Positions 26,916-37,759 of a stretch of 64,000 nt of DNA are shown piece after piece. Location of the stretch: the NCBI RefSeq assembly GCF_007904105.1, contig NZ_CP042325.1, positions 1,736,001 through 1,800,000 on the forward strand, in the 5' to 3' direction. Numbering within the stretch: position 1 is the stretch's first letter; each line of letters starts with the position of its first letter. The translations under genes were made by a program, and so were the position numbers. A model generated the notes under the pieces. That model did no database searches, had not been told where the DNA came from, and worked only from the letters and a program-made list of their open reading frames with translations. Source of the DNA: Corynebacterium sp. sy039. GTDB lineage: Bacteria > Actinomycetota > Actinomycetes > Mycobacteriales > Mycobacteriaceae.

Positions 26916-27389
26916 ATGGACAACGCAAATCGATTAGAACAAGGCGACAAAGCACCCGAGTTCACCCTCCCCAATGACTCTGGCAGCACCACTTCTTTGG
27001 CAGATTACGCAGGCAAACGCGTTCTCGTGTACTTCTATCCTCGCGCTAATACCCCTGGTTGCACCAAAGAAGCCTGCGATTTCCGCGATAACTTAACTGC
27101 ACTCAATGACCTTGGCATAGACGTCGTAGGTATTTCACCAGATAAACCAGAAAAACTTGCCCAATTCCGCGAAGATCACCAACTCAATTTCCCTTTGCTT
27201 TCCGACGAAGACAAAAACATCATGAAAGCCTATGGCGCTTTTGGCGAGAAAAAGAATTATGGGAAAGTTGTGCAGGGTGTTATCCGCTCCACGTTCCTCA
27301 TCGAACCAGACGCAACTATTGGTTTGGCTAGTTATAATGTAAAAGCTACTGGACACGTAGCACGGCTGATTCGCGATCTTAACAACTAG
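26916..27389 (+). CDS. bcp: Thioredoxin-dependent thiol peroxidase Bcp
   Basis: Atypical 2-Cys peroxiredoxin that reduces hydrogen and organic peroxides in the cytosol. The 157 residues contain the peroxidatic motif PRANTPGCTKEAC with Cys49 and resolving Cys54, as in the Bcp/PrxQ alpha-2 group. TATTGT lies six bases before the ATG and no Shine-Dalgarno is present, suggesting a leaderless transcript. It precedes the TetR regulator by about 16 bases. Confidence 0.95.
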   Translation: MDNANRLEQGDKAPEFTLPNDSGSTTSLADYAGKRVLVYFYPRANTPGCTKEACDFRDNLTALNDLGIDVVGISPDKPEKLAQFREDHQLNFPLLSDEDKNIMKAYGAFGEKKNYGKVVQGVIRSTFLIEPDATIGLASYNVKATGHVARLIRDLNN

Positions 27390-27405
27390 ACTTACTCTAA
27401 TGCGT

Positions 27406-28062
27406 ATGAGCGAGAACAAGACACCCCCCGGGTCAGGGGCAGAAAATATCCTTCTGCCCCGACGTCGCCCTGCGCAACAACGTTCCCGCGAGCGCTTTTC
27501 TAAAATACTTATCACTGCGCGCCAAGTATTGGTGGATGTCGGAGTTGAGTCCTTTACTTTCGACGAAGTGGCAAAGCGCGCAGAACTGCCCATTGGTACG
27601 CTCTACCAATACTTTGCCAATAAATATGCTCTCATCTGCGAATTAGATCGAGAAGATACTGCTGCAACCTTGGAGCAAGTGCATCGCTTTGCCGAACAGG
27701 TACCAGGATTGCAGTGGCCCGACTTTTTGGATGAATTGATTGAACACCTCGCACAGATGTGGCATGCCGACCCATCTCGGCGCGCTGTATGGCACGCGGT
27801 ACAATCCACACCTGCTACTCGTGATACTGCAGCTGCAACCCAACGCCCCTTACTCGACATTTTGGCGCAGGTGCTCACGCCTCTTTCCCCAGGCATGAGC
27901 GACGCTATGCGCGAAGAAATGGCACGGCTACTTATTCATACGGTAATTCCGCTACTCAATTATGCAGTGCATAATGCGACTGACGACGAATCCTTCAACC
28001 GTATCATCAGCGAAATTAAAAGAATGATCGTTGCTTATCTTTTTGCGGTTGCTACGTCTTAA
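27406..28062 (+). CDS. fasR: TetR-family regulator, probable FasR (fatty acid synthesis repressor)
   Basis: 218 residues with an N-terminal TetR helix-turn-helix (FTFDEVAKRAELPIGTLYQYFANKYAL at about 46-72) and a helical ligand-binding domain. In C. glutamicum, FasR senses acyl-CoA and represses fas and accessory genes, and lies between bcp and acpS near fasA. The same order here supports this identity. The ATG at 27406 is chosen because TACTCT ends seven bases before it. An ATG at 27400 would be too close to that -10. It converges with acpS, with three bases between stops. Confidence 0.8.
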   Translation: MSENKTPPGSGAENILLPRRRPAQQRSRERFSKILITARQVLVDVGVESFTFDEVAKRAELPIGTLYQYFANKYALICELDREDTAATLEQVHRFAEQVPGLQWPDFLDELIEHLAQMWHADPSRRAVWHAVQSTPATRDTAAATQRPLLDILAQVLTPLSPGMSDAMREEMARLLIHTVIPLLNYAVHNATDDESFNRIISEIKRMIVAYLFAVATS

Positions 28063-28065
28063 TGC

Positions 28066-28458
28066 TCAGTGTTCTGCTAGCTCTAGCACGCATACTGCCA
28101 TTGCGTATTCACCGTCATGGCTGATACTTACCTGGGCTTGGTCGATGCCGCTTACCTGTGCAAGCTGCTTGGACAATCTAATCAGAGTTCTGCCATAGGC
28201 ATCATTAGTGACGATGATCTGTGCCCAATCAATCTGGCTTAGCAGGGGTTTTTGTCCAAAGCGTGACTGCGACCATGCTTTCACAAAAGCCTCTTTTGCT
28301 GCCCATTTCCCTGCCAAGGATTCTTCACGCTGTGGTTTCTGCGCCGCTAGTCTTAGTTCTAGGGGGCTAAAAACCTTGGCGAAATGCGACCCTGGCATAG
28401 CCAATTGCTCAGCAAAAGCAGGGATATGCACAATATCAGTGCCAACAAACACACTCAT
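28066..28458 (-). CDS. acpS: Holo-[acyl-carrier-protein] synthase
   Basis: Transfers 4'-phosphopantetheine from CoA to the ACP domain of the type I FAS encoded just upstream. The 130-residue protein has the magnesium-binding Asp8 in VGTDIVHI and Glu56 in GKWAAKEAFVKA. The ATG at 28458 is supported by TATTCT seven bases upstream (leaderless) and by the family N-terminus. An upstream in-frame extension would overlap the -10. Unlike fungal FAS, actinobacterial FAS I lacks its own PPT domain, so this gene is needed. Confidence 0.93.
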   Translation of the reverse strand: MSVFVGTDIVHIPAFAEQLAMPGSHFAKVFSPLELRLAAQKPQREESLAGKWAAKEAFVKAWSQSRFGQKPLLSQIDWAQIIVTNDAYGRTLIRLSKQLAQVSGIDQAQVSISHDGEYAMAVCVLELAEH

Positions 28459-28484
28459 GATTTTTAGAATAGGAGACGCACGGT

Positions 28485-28507
28485 GCGTGTGCTTACACAG
28501 CACACGC
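28485..28507 (-). terminator. Hairpin between fas and acpS
   Basis: GCGTGTGC and GCACACGC form a perfect 8-bp stem with a 7-base loop, 69 bases past the fas stop. It lacks a U-tract in the fas direction. It may end or slow the fas transcript before the acpS promoter. Confidence 0.45.
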
Positions 28508-28576
28508 TTTTATCCGTCTTCTTTTTCTTGCTCTTATATTTCCCTTATGTCCTTAGGTTGTACTCCTATTGGTTCC

Positions 28577-31500
28577 CTATGGCTGTGCACGCAGCACACC
28601 ATCTTGCAAGCGGGTATGCGTGCTCAATAGCATTTCACTTTCATATTGTTGTGTTTTATGCGACGGTGTCCCGGTGCTGGCAACAGCACCAAGATTACGG
28701 TTAACTGGACGTTCATAGAGCGCAGCACCACCATACATCGCAGATAATATCCGCAAATAACCAGCATAAAGCCGTTGTTGTGCCTGCTCATAGTGCCGCG
28801 TTGCTGCTGTTTCTCCTTGCTCTTGTCTTAGTGCTTCATAGAATGCCTCCGCATGCACAATTGCTACTAATGCAGAGACGTGACCGAAACCAAGAGAAGT
28901 AAGCAAACCGGCTTTTGGTGGGTTGTGGGCTAAATTGAGTGGTTGACTCAACCATACCAAGTACTCGTACTCTGCCAGCGCTGGATCGACGCAATCCAAA
29001 CTATAATTTGCTGGGACAAGCGCCGAGTTAAGCACTTGTGTCAGACCGATTGCTTGGAATGCGGCGGCACCACCTTTGGCATGACCGGTCACAGTTTTTT
29101 GCGAAATCACATAAAGCGGATTGCCTTCGCTTCTGCCTAGTGCTCGGGCAAGTCGCTCGTGCAATTGCGACTCATTAGGGTCATTTGCCGTGGTAGAGGT
29201 GTCATGCTTGGACACTATCGCTATATCATCTGGGTGAACTCCCAACTGGGCAAGCCCACGATATAGCCGCGATTGCTGCCCACCACGTGCTGCACCTAAT
29301 GCTCCCAAACCTGGTGCTGGGATTGATGTGTGTGCACCATCGGCAAAGGATTCCGCATAAGCAATGACTCCTAAAACAGGAAGTCCCAATTGTGCTGCAA
29401 GCCGTGCCCTCGCTACCAATATCGTGCCTCCACCAGCTGATTCAATGAAACCAGCTCGTCTGCGATCATTGGCGCGGGAAAAATAGCGGTCTGGGATACC
29501 TTTATCGCGTAACTGTTGGGAGTCAGCTGTTGCTGCCATATCACCAAAGCCAGTGATTCCTTCCACAGAGAGATCATCAAAACCACCAGCGACGACAAAA
29601 TCAGACTTGCCAAGTGCAATTTTATCTACGGCTTCTTCAAGGGATACTGCTGCGGTAGCGCAGGCTGCCGTCGGGTGTACCATTTGACCATAGCCACCAA
29701 TGTAGGATTGCATGACATGAGCTGCGATAACATTGGGTAATGCCTCTTGCAGAATGTCATTTTGCCGTGCGTTGCCCAATAGTCCATCGATATAAAGCGA
29801 GTGCATTGCGCTGGTACCGCCTAAGCCGGTGCCTTGAGTAGATGACACTGCACCAGGGTGTACATGAGCTAATAATTCTGCTGGGCTAAAACCAGAGGAT
29901 AAAAACGCATCGACGGTACACACAAGGTTCCATACGGCTAACCGATCCAGATTATCAATCATATCTGCTGGTATGCCATAGACTGCTGGGTCAAAACCTT
30001 CTGGAATCTGCCCACCAACAAATCGACTCATTGCCATACGACGCGGCACCTGGACAGCAGAACCCGCTTTTCTCGTCACACGCCATTCATCAGTATCTGC
30101 TTCATACACAACCTGAGTCGACTCAGGCGCAGAATTGACAAAGCTGTAGGCTTCTTCCTCAGTAGAAACGCTAAACGATAGATCCTGATCAAGATAGATT
30201 GTGGTCAATTCTGGGGCAAGGTTCGACACCATATCACCATCATCATGGTATTGGCGCACCCCTACTCGACCTAATACTTCCTCACGGAACCGAGGATAAA
30301 TGTCACTTTCTGCAATGTACTCGTCGTTGCGGTCATACCAACCAGGTTCGGGGTTAGTATCCCAATGGATAAGCCCCATAGACCACGCCAGTTCTGCAAC
30401 ACCAGCTGCACTGAGTTCCCCGCTCATTTCTGCCTCAAAGCGCGTCCGCGATGAACCCCACGGTCCTAGTTCCCCAGCCCCAACAATCACGATCATATCG
30501 TCGAGAGACTGCGTTACTTGTCCAGAGAAATCTGGACGAACCATGTCGAATTTAGCCATATTAGGCAATGCAGGCAACAGTCGTGACTGCGTATTGTGTT
30601 CCTCGTGAGCATCCTGGGTGTCTGTTCCATTGGATGCACTACGCATTTTCTGAGCTAGACCTGCTAGGTCTATGTCTTTTTCTGCCAATCCACCAGTGTA
30701 GTCAGCAACTATTGGCATGGTGGCTGCCTGGGTACGCGCCTGGGCAGTAACATTGTCCATGATATTGCGCGCCATTTCATCGGTACTATATGTGCGCACT
30801 CCTTGAGCTTCTACTGCCGCGACCAGCGGATCGTTGCCCGCCATAAGACCTGTACCGCGTACCCAACCAATGAGAATATGCGCTATCGACGTACGCTCAC
30901 GCCATAATGGTTCTGCGTGCCAGCGCTGCACGAGAGCGTCGAGAGCTGCTTTGGCTTCACCATAAGCTCCATCGCCACCGAACTTGCCACGATTAGGTGA
31001 ACCCGGTAACACAATGTGGAGCGTGCCATGCACATTTGTGTCTGCACCTAGTGCCGCCAATTGTGCAATAAGCCGCTCAACTCCCCAGAGCAACACGCGC
31101 ATTTGTGATTCTGCTTGTGGCCCTGCATCTGCGAGGGTGCCATGTACCTTTGGGGCTGCAAATGGGAATAGTAGTGTTGGGTATAAGGCTGGCTTAATCA
31201 GCTGCGAACTGCCATTGACGGTGTGGCGTTGCTGTGTGCCAATCCATTGGGCAAGTGCATCAATATCACGATAAGAAGCAATGTTGGCAGGAACAACCCA
31301 TAAACACGCTGAGCCACGTGCATTTTCTCGATAAAGCTGCTTGTAGAAATCCATGCGTTCATGGCTAAGCGAAGATGTTGTCGCAATCACTGTTGCGCCT
31401 TGGGCAAGCAACTGCGCTACTACTGCTGCAGCAATGGAGTGCGGCGATGCACCAGTGACCACGGCAACGTCTTCACTGTGGGGTAATGCTTGGGTATCTT

Positions 31501-34500
31501 GCGCTTGGGCAGCTAGCTCATGCAAACCAAAATATGCTGCTTGTGCTGCGGCAGCTTTTCCAGCACCGGTAATATCCACGGCAGATGCTGCTAATTCACC
31601 AAGGGCAACGCGGCTGATATCTTCTCGTGCTGATGCCCACCTGTCGTCTAGTTGAACTGCTTTCTCAGGTTGGAAACATGGTTGGGTTTGTCGTATCCAA
31701 TCCGTACCAAGTTCTTGTGTAACAGCCGCATAGAGCTGGGCATTTTCCTCATCTCGCGTGCGGTCGTGGACTTCGGACTGTGCTGCACTGGGATCGGTTA
31801 ATCCTAGTGCACGCAATAATGTACGTGCAGTGTGTGCTAATACTCCTTTGTCGCCGGTTATGGCAGATAGTGCCTCGGTGGAAATAACCTCATGGGCGCT
31901 GTTTGTGGCAGGTGCAGTTGCTGGTGCGACGCTTACCCCAAGGCGAACAGCGATAGTGTTGATCGCTGCGTCGATAAGCTGGTCTAGTTCTTGGGTGTTC
32001 TTCGGAGCAACTGGTAGTAACGTAGCTAATTCGCCACCGCGCAATGACGCGCCTTCGCGCGTGGCTATGGTTAGTTCTGCATGAACATTGTCTATCCACC
32101 CTTGTCCTAATTGCCACACTGTGCTGATACGCTCTGCAATGTAGTGGGGACGTTGTGAAGCAGGTCCGGTGAGTCTGCGCAATGCATCAGAAATTGCATC
32201 GCCAAGCACAGAACCAAATGGTTGATAGCCTTTTGCCATGCTCGCCACTGTCTGAGCAAGCTCATCTAGTGGAGCGTCAGCTGCACCATCGATAGCGCCA
32301 AGATTAAACTCCACGCCGAGGTCTAGGAGCAGCTGGTTGCGTCGAGATGATACGCCTTCGACGAGCGTCTCAATAGAGTCAGCTGCTGTTATTTGTTCAG
32401 GACGCACTTTTGTCCATAGTGCTACGAGCATACGCGTCGCATCGGCAATACTAAATTCAATATCAGCTGGTGGTGACGCTGGTGCAGCAGGCGCGGGCTC
32501 TGCTTGCGGAACTACCTGGGCATAAGCACTAGGTTCTTGTGCAATGTTGTGTGCTGTTTCAGCAGTGTCATCGTGGGGTGTTGTATTTTCTATCACGCGT
32601 AGTTGTTCATCTTTGGCAAAGATGCGCAGCTGATCTCGTTCTACATTGAGCACTTCTAACTCTGGCTTTTCGACGCTATGCTCAGGCAGGCTAAGCGTCT
32701 GCCCCATTAAGTTGGCAAGTGTTGGTGCTGATCCCACGCCTACTTCAATGTAGTGTTCGATACCTAGCCCACCTTGTTCCGGGGCACGCATGACGAGTTC
32801 TTGAGTCTCAATCCAGCGCACTGGTGAGGCAAATTGCCATGCTAAAAGCTCAATGAGTATGAGTCGCCCTAAGGCAGTGGGGTTGCTCAGGTGTGCGTCG
32901 AAATGCTTATGTACCTCTGCCAGGATGGGGGAATCAACAACGTCGAGTATGGCGGCTACGAACTCTTTACTGAGTGCGAAAGGACGCGCCACCAAGTTAG
33001 GAATATACCGATCTACTAGGACTGAGAGGTCAAGATCTGCGGGAATTAGCTGGTCGAGGTGTTCTCGGAAATCATCTACGCCCCCAAGCAAATGGCTGGA
33101 GTGGAACGGCACATCAATACCAGGGATAAGGATAAATGCGCGTTCGCCAGGTGCTCGTTGTTGGGTTTTTTCTTCTAAAATTTTCAGACCACGGTAGGTT
33201 CCTGCCACGGCGTATTGTCGACCAGCGACGTTATAGTTAACGATCTCTAAAAACTCACCAGATTCGGCGGCAATACCACGCACGTAATCAAATACTTCTG
33301 CAGCATTTAACCCCATCTTGTGTGGTCGCAACGCAGCCAGCCCAAAATTAGAGTTACCAGCTGCATCTCTTTCCACCAGTCGGTGCATAGTAAGCCCTCG
33401 ACGATACACAATGGCAAGAATTGCCTCAAGAGGAATAACCTGCGCATAGGCAGCAAGCGCATTGTATTCACCAACGGAATGACCAGCAAAACACGCTTGT
33501 TCATCAAGCACCTGAGCCTCGCGTAATTGCGCCACCTGTGCAATCGCTAAGGTAGCCATTGCTACCTGGGTAAATTGGGTTAGGAACAACACGCCTTGAG
33601 GGTGCGCAAATTTTTCGCCGTCGACGATCACCTCGTGCGGATTATTCTGCACAATTTCTAGCACAGAGAAGCCAAGCTGTGTGCGTGTGTAGAGATCTGC
33701 TTGATCCCATAGGGAACGCGCTGCTGCTGATTCTTGGCGTGCTGCCATACCCATGCCTTGGGATTGGATGCCTTGACCAGGGAACACATACATGGTCTTG
33801 GGGGCTGCCATGATGGCGGTGGCTTTGAGAACTATTTTCTCCCCATTGTCTACTGTGATGGTGATTTCGCGTATCTCACCATATCCTGGGCGAGTATCGA
33901 ATCCCACGCGATATACCTCTACTTCGAGCTGCTGCCCTGGCAGAATTGGTGCCAGCATAGTGCTCTTGTACTCCCGTATCTGTGCTGGTGCAGTGCCATG
34001 TTCACTATCGCCTGAGGTTGCTACTAATTGGGCAATCGCCGAGGTCCACATACCGTGCACAATAACGCCTTGAGATAATCCAGCTAGGCGAGCTGCAATA
34101 TCGCTGACGTGTATGGGATTGTGGTCGCCAGATACCGCGGCAAAAGGTGCCATAGAACTTGGTGCGTTTAGCACTGCATGGGCACGCACAGCACGCGGGG
34201 TCTGTACTTGGTGCGTGGTTTTTTCTTCTTCAGGTAATGCGTGTTTTCCTTTACGACCACGCACAATAAAGCGTTCTGTGAGCCTTGCTACTGTTTCTTG
34301 TTCTTGGCTTTCTTGTCCGTCTTGGTGGTCTTTGCGACCTTCACTGTCGTTATCATCTTTATTATTTTTGCCAACAGTAAGTTCAGCACGAACTTCTATT
34401 AACCGCCCCAAGGCAGTATCTGCTACGTGTTCAACATGAGCAGATACGTCGATATTGCTGTGCTGTGTTGGTACTTGTTGGCACATTTCTATGCGGTGTT

Positions 34501-37500
34501 CTAGATGGACGAGTGACAACATTCCTTCTGAAACTCGTGCATCTGTTTTCCCTGGTATGTGTGCTTCTTTCACTGCGGCGAAAATTGCCGGCCATGCTAA
34601 ACCTACGAGCACATCAGGAGCAGTGGTTGCTGGACTGAGTGAATGTGGCAAACAGGAAGCTAGTACATTGTGGTAGTCAGCGCGTGTGGTGTCGTCGAAA
34701 GTGGCACGCCAATGCACGTGCCCGGTCTGTGTATCAACCTCACCGAGGGTACCGCCGGCAGCAATGCGGATAAGCTCATCCATTGCTTGCTCAGCGTCAG
34801 TAGTGGTAACAACTGGAACCGCATTTCGTGGGCTGGTTGCTAATAGCTCAAGGCGAATTTCTAGCTCTGGCGTAGCCTGTTGAGCGTTTACCTGGCTTGG
34901 GCGGTGCAGTGGAATACGAAGGAGTGCGTGCTCTGCGTCTTCTATGGTCAATTGTGCGCCGGTTCCAGCGTGATAAGCCTCCTGGGCTGTGTTATCAATG
35001 CGCCAAGTATCTGGAGCACCGATAAGAGCAGTAAGGGAGGACATATGTCGTCCAGCCCAATAGGTGCCTGTTGCATGGATAATCCGCTCGAGGATTGTGG
35101 TTTCTTGCTGCTGAGGAGCTACACCTTGTTGTTCTAGGGCTTGAATTGTATTGCGATTAAAGCGTGCAAATAATTCAGCTACTGGCTCATTGAGTTGTGT
35201 GATTCCAGAAACCGCGGCAATTCCTGGGATAATCGCTACTTGATCAGCATCATAGCGATCATCGTGGGATTGCCACAATGAGTCAGATCGCCACCAACCA
35301 CGCACATCTTTGTCAATGATTGGCACAAAGTTCACTGGTTTTCCTGCTGACCTGGCAAGCTGCAAGAACCAGGCGCGATCCGCAGGGTGCAAAATATGCG
35401 TGGTGTCGTACATTGCTGTGAGCTTTTCGACGATATCTCGTGGATCATCGTCAGCACTGAGGGTTATTGCAGCTGCAAAACTGCCATGATCGACGTCGCT
35501 AAGCCGCGATTGGGTGCGGTCAATCATGCGGCTAAAGCGAGTGAACCAGCTGTGATCCTGCCATGTGTTTGTTCCTGCTTGGGGGCCGGAGAGTTCGAGA
35601 TAACGCTCAAGCCATTGGGCATAGGTCATGGAGTCGAGGTCACCAAAATAAGGTTTAGCAGTTTTATTGATTGCAGCAATGATCTCTGCTTTTCTTTGCG
35701 CAATGCTTTCTGCGTCGCCTGCAAGCTCATCAAGCAAGCGTCCTGCTTTGGCAAAGGAATTGTCTATTTCGTGGATGTCAGCACCAAGTTGGGAGCGCCC
35801 AGAGGTCATTCCGCCTCGTGATTGCCCTGGACGAACCCATGTATCACTGCCTTGGGTAGCGACCAGTAATTCTTTTACGCTATGGCTTGTTTTTGCTTCT
35901 TTTGTTGCCATAGCAGCGGTACCAAGAAGAATGCCGTCTACTGGCATGGCGGGAAACTCATACTTCTTAGCCCACTCGCCGGTGAGATAGTGGCTTGCTT
36001 GTTCTGGTGTGCCGATACCGCCTCCGACGCAAAGAATGAGGTTTTCTTGTTCTCGAATATCGCTATATGTAGCCAGGAGTAGATCGTCTAGGTCTTCCCA
36101 TGAGTGGTGACCACCTGCTTTACCACCTTCGACCTGCATGATAATAGGTAGTTCTGGGGTGGCTTTGGCAATCGCAATGACCTGCTGAATTTGTGTTATT
36201 GCACCAGGCTTAAATGCTATCCAGGAAAAGCCTCGTGCTCTTAAATCACGCAGGAGTGCCACTGCTTCATCTTTATCTGGAATACCAGCGCTAATGACGA
36301 TTCCGTTAATTGGTTTTCCTTGAGCTCTGGCTTTAGGGATGAGTGCTTTTCCGGCGATATGTAGTTGCCATAGTTTTGGATCTAAGAACATGGAGTTGAA
36401 TTGTGCATTCACTCCGGGTTGTAGAAGCTGGGTTAATTTTTCCAGATTGTGTTGCGCTATTTCCGGAGTTACTTGACCGCCACCAGCAAGCTCTGCCCAA
36501 TGTCCAGCATTGGCGGCAGCGGCAACAATTTCTGGGTCTACCGTTGTCGGGGTCATGCCAGCTAATAGGATGGGGCTACAACCAGTAAGTTCGGTGAATT
36601 TCGTTGCCAGACGAACCTCGGTGTTTTCATCGTCACGGACAAGTCGTGGCAAAAAGTTACTGTAGGGTTGAGCTACGTGTGGTGCGGCACCTACGTCGAA
36701 AAGCTGCTGTTGTCCTTTTTCTGTGCTCACGCATAAGGAGCGGGCACCTGTGCCAATCAACAACGCATTGGTGATTTTCTCTACCCCGGTATCAGGTCCT
36801 ACGTCGAGGAACCACCGGATGCCTTGACGCTGAGCGTGTTCGACGGTCTGCTGCCAATCAACAGGGGTGAGCATCACCGCTTGTGCTGCTTGACGAGCAA
36901 GTTCGTAATCAACGCCTATGTGCTTAGCCCAGGCTACTACTTGCTCAACTCCCTCAAGCATTGCTGGGTGATGAAACCCAGCGGAGATATTCAAGGGAGT
37001 GATTTTTGGCTTAACTGTGTACTGCTCCCCATACTGCGCTAGGTAGGCAATGACCTTCTCATTGTCTTTTGGTCGACCTACTATTACATATTTTTTGCGC
37101 CCATTGCATAGCCCAATGACAGGACGTATCTGCTGGTCAGTGTGCGCACAACTTTCTTCGATAGCGTGCACTAGCTGTGTCCGAGAGATCCCGTCGACAG
37201 CGATCATAGGTACAGCACTGCCTACCTGCACTAATCCCGTTTGTTGTGCTCTGCGGGTGATCGCAGCTCCAATAAGCTGGGCGATTGCTAAAATTTCTGC
37301 TTTGCGTTCTGGCTGTTCATAGGCATAAACCGCCAATACTCCCTGCGAATGACCCAGTGCACTGACCGCTTGGGCGCTCGGCAGACCTTGTGCTTCCAAG
37401 AGGGAAAGAAGTGCAATCTGACTCAGATAAATACCTGGTACGCTACTGGCCGCATGATTCACATAGTCGGGCACATGATGTTCCTGTTCTTGGGTACGCC

Positions 37501-37759
37501 ATGCCCATTGGATTGGTTGAAAACCATGTGGTCGTATCCTGAGCAATTCTCCAGCAACGGGAGCTAATAATTCATGTGCACTTTCGACGATTTCCGAGAG
37601 TTCTTTATCTGCGCCCTGGGCTAAGCACTGCGCTAGGGTACCCAACCACGGAACACCTTGACCAGCAAATACAAGTGCATATGGGTGCTGGACAAAAGTG
37701 TCTATCAAGCGATAATTCCAAGAGCTATCGACCAATTCGGTTATCTTAGAAGTTGCCAC
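28577..37759 (-). CDS. fas: Type I multifunctional fatty acid synthase
   Basis: Cytosolic megasynthase of 3060 residues making C16-C18 acyl-CoA for phospholipids and mycolates. Domains in order: acetyltransferase (GHSQG, Ser138), enoyl reductase (LAGMTPTTVDPEIV, about 400 onward), MaoC-type dehydratase (FAAVSGDHNPIH, about 1210), malonyl/palmitoyl transferase (GHSVGEY, Ser1428), ACP (GVSSRRNQ, probable phosphopantetheine Ser1804), ketoreductase (VVTGASPHSIAAAVV, about 2095) and ketosynthase (TAACATAAVSLEEA, Cys2700). No C-terminal PPT domain is seen. GTG start after AGGAGA. acpS and the FasR-like gene lie downstream. Confidence 0.98.
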   Translation of the reverse strand: MATSKITELVDSSWNYRLIDTFVQHPYALVFAGQGVPWLGTLAQCLAQGADKELSEIVESAHELLAPVAGELLRIRPHGFQPIQWAWRTQEQEHHVPDYVNHAASSVPGIYLSQIALLSLLEAQGLPSAQAVSALGHSQGVLAVYAYEQPERKAEILAIAQLIGAAITRRAQQTGLVQVGSAVPMIAVDGISRTQLVHAIEESCAHTDQQIRPVIGLCNGRKKYVIVGRPKDNEKVIAYLAQYGEQYTVKPKITPLNISAGFHHPAMLEGVEQVVAWAKHIGVDYELARQAAQAVMLTPVDWQQTVEHAQRQGIRWFLDVGPDTGVEKITNALLIGTGARSLCVSTEKGQQQLFDVGAAPHVAQPYSNFLPRLVRDDENTEVRLATKFTELTGCSPILLAGMTPTTVDPEIVAAAANAGHWAELAGGGQVTPEIAQHNLEKLTQLLQPGVNAQFNSMFLDPKLWQLHIAGKALIPKARAQGKPINGIVISAGIPDKDEAVALLRDLRARGFSWIAFKPGAITQIQQVIAIAKATPELPIIMQVEGGKAGGHHSWEDLDDLLLATYSDIREQENLILCVGGGIGTPEQASHYLTGEWAKKYEFPAMPVDGILLGTAAMATKEAKTSHSVKELLVATQGSDTWVRPGQSRGGMTSGRSQLGADIHEIDNSFAKAGRLLDELAGDAESIAQRKAEIIAAINKTAKPYFGDLDSMTYAQWLERYLELSGPQAGTNTWQDHSWFTRFSRMIDRTQSRLSDVDHGSFAAAITLSADDDPRDIVEKLTAMYDTTHILHPADRAWFLQLARSAGKPVNFVPIIDKDVRGWWRSDSLWQSHDDRYDADQVAIIPGIAAVSGITQLNEPVAELFARFNRNTIQALEQQGVAPQQQETTILERIIHATGTYWAGRHMSSLTALIGAPDTWRIDNTAQEAYHAGTGAQLTIEDAEHALLRIPLHRPSQVNAQQATPELEIRLELLATSPRNAVPVVTTTDAEQAMDELIRIAAGGTLGEVDTQTGHVHWRATFDDTTRADYHNVLASCLPHSLSPATTAPDVLVGLAWPAIFAAVKEAHIPGKTDARVSEGMLSLVHLEHRIEMCQQVPTQHSNIDVSAHVEHVADTALGRLIEVRAELTVGKNNKDDNDSEGRKDHQDGQESQEQETVARLTERFIVRGRKGKHALPEEEKTTHQVQTPRAVRAHAVLNAPSSMAPFAAVSGDHNPIHVSDIAARLAGLSQGVIVHGMWTSAIAQLVATSGDSEHGTAPAQIREYKSTMLAPILPGQQLEVEVYRVGFDTRPGYGEIREITITVDNGEKIVLKATAIMAAPKTMYVFPGQGIQSQGMGMAARQESAAARSLWDQADLYTRTQLGFSVLEIVQNNPHEVIVDGEKFAHPQGVLFLTQFTQVAMATLAIAQVAQLREAQVLDEQACFAGHSVGEYNALAAYAQVIPLEAILAIVYRRGLTMHRLVERDAAGNSNFGLAALRPHKMGLNAAEVFDYVRGIAAESGEFLEIVNYNVAGRQYAVAGTYRGLKILEEKTQQRAPGERAFILIPGIDVPFHSSHLLGGVDDFREHLDQLIPADLDLSVLVDRYIPNLVARPFALSKEFVAAILDVVDSPILAEVHKHFDAHLSNPTALGRLILIELLAWQFASPVRWIETQELVMRAPEQGGLGIEHYIEVGVGSAPTLANLMGQTLSLPEHSVEKPELEVLNVERDQLRIFAKDEQLRVIENTTPHDDTAETAHNIAQEPSAYAQVVPQAEPAPAAPASPPADIEFSIADATRMLVALWTKVRPEQITAADSIETLVEGVSSRRNQLLLDLGVEFNLGAIDGAADAPLDELAQTVASMAKGYQPFGSVLGDAISDALRRLTGPASQRPHYIAERISTVWQLGQGWIDNVHAELTIATREGASLRGGELATLLPVAPKNTQELDQLIDAAINTIAVRLGVSVAPATAPATNSAHEVISTEALSAITGDKGVLAHTARTLLRALGLTDPSAAQSEVHDRTRDEENAQLYAAVTQELGTDWIRQTQPCFQPEKAVQLDDRWASAREDISRVALGELAASAVDITGAGKAAAAQAAYFGLHELAAQAQDTQALPHSEDVAVVTGASPHSIAAAVVAQLLAQGATVIATTSSLSHERMDFYKQLYRENARGSACLWVVPANIASYRDIDALAQWIGTQQRHTVNGSSQLIKPALYPTLLFPFAAPKVHGTLADAGPQAESQMRVLLWGVERLIAQLAALGADTNVHGTLHIVLPGSPNRGKFGGDGAYGEAKAALDALVQRWHAEPLWRERTSIAHILIGWVRGTGLMAGNDPLVAAVEAQGVRTYSTDEMARNIMDNVTAQARTQAATMPIVADYTGGLAEKDIDLAGLAQKMRSASNGTDTQDAHEEHNTQSRLLPALPNMAKFDMVRPDFSGQVTQSLDDMIVIVGAGELGPWGSSRTRFEAEMSGELSAAGVAELAWSMGLIHWDTNPEPGWYDRNDEYIAESDIYPRFREEVLGRVGVRQYHDDGDMVSNLAPELTTIYLDQDLSFSVSTEEEAYSFVNSAPESTQVVYEADTDEWRVTRKAGSAVQVPRRMAMSRFVGGQIPEGFDPAVYGIPADMIDNLDRLAVWNLVCTVDAFLSSGFSPAELLAHVHPGAVSSTQGTGLGGTSAMHSLYIDGLLGNARQNDILQEALPNVIAAHVMQSYIGGYGQMVHPTAACATAAVSLEEAVDKIALGKSDFVVAGGFDDLSVEGITGFGDMAATADSQQLRDKGIPDRYFSRANDRRRAGFIESAGGGTILVARARLAAQLGLPVLGVIAYAESFADGAHTSIPAPGLGALGAARGGQQSRLYRGLAQLGVHPDDIAIVSKHDTSTTANDPNESQLHERLARALGRSEGNPLYVISQKTVTGHAKGGAAAFQAIGLTQVLNSALVPANYSLDCVDPALAEYEYLVWLSQPLNLAHNPPKAGLLTSLGFGHVSALVAIVHAEAFYEALRQEQGETAATRHYEQAQQRLYAGYLRILSAMYGGAALYERPVNRNLGAVASTGTPSHKTQQYESEMLLSTHTRLQDGVLRAQP

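Noticed and set aside
27135..27593. Minus-strand frame across the bcp-fasR junction
   Set aside because: It spans the antisense of two well-supported genes and has no domain or start signal.
30984..36082. Many plus-strand frames within fas
   Set aside because: All lie antisense to the continuous 3060-residue FAS I frame and show Ser/Arg/Cys-rich composition typical of shadow frames.
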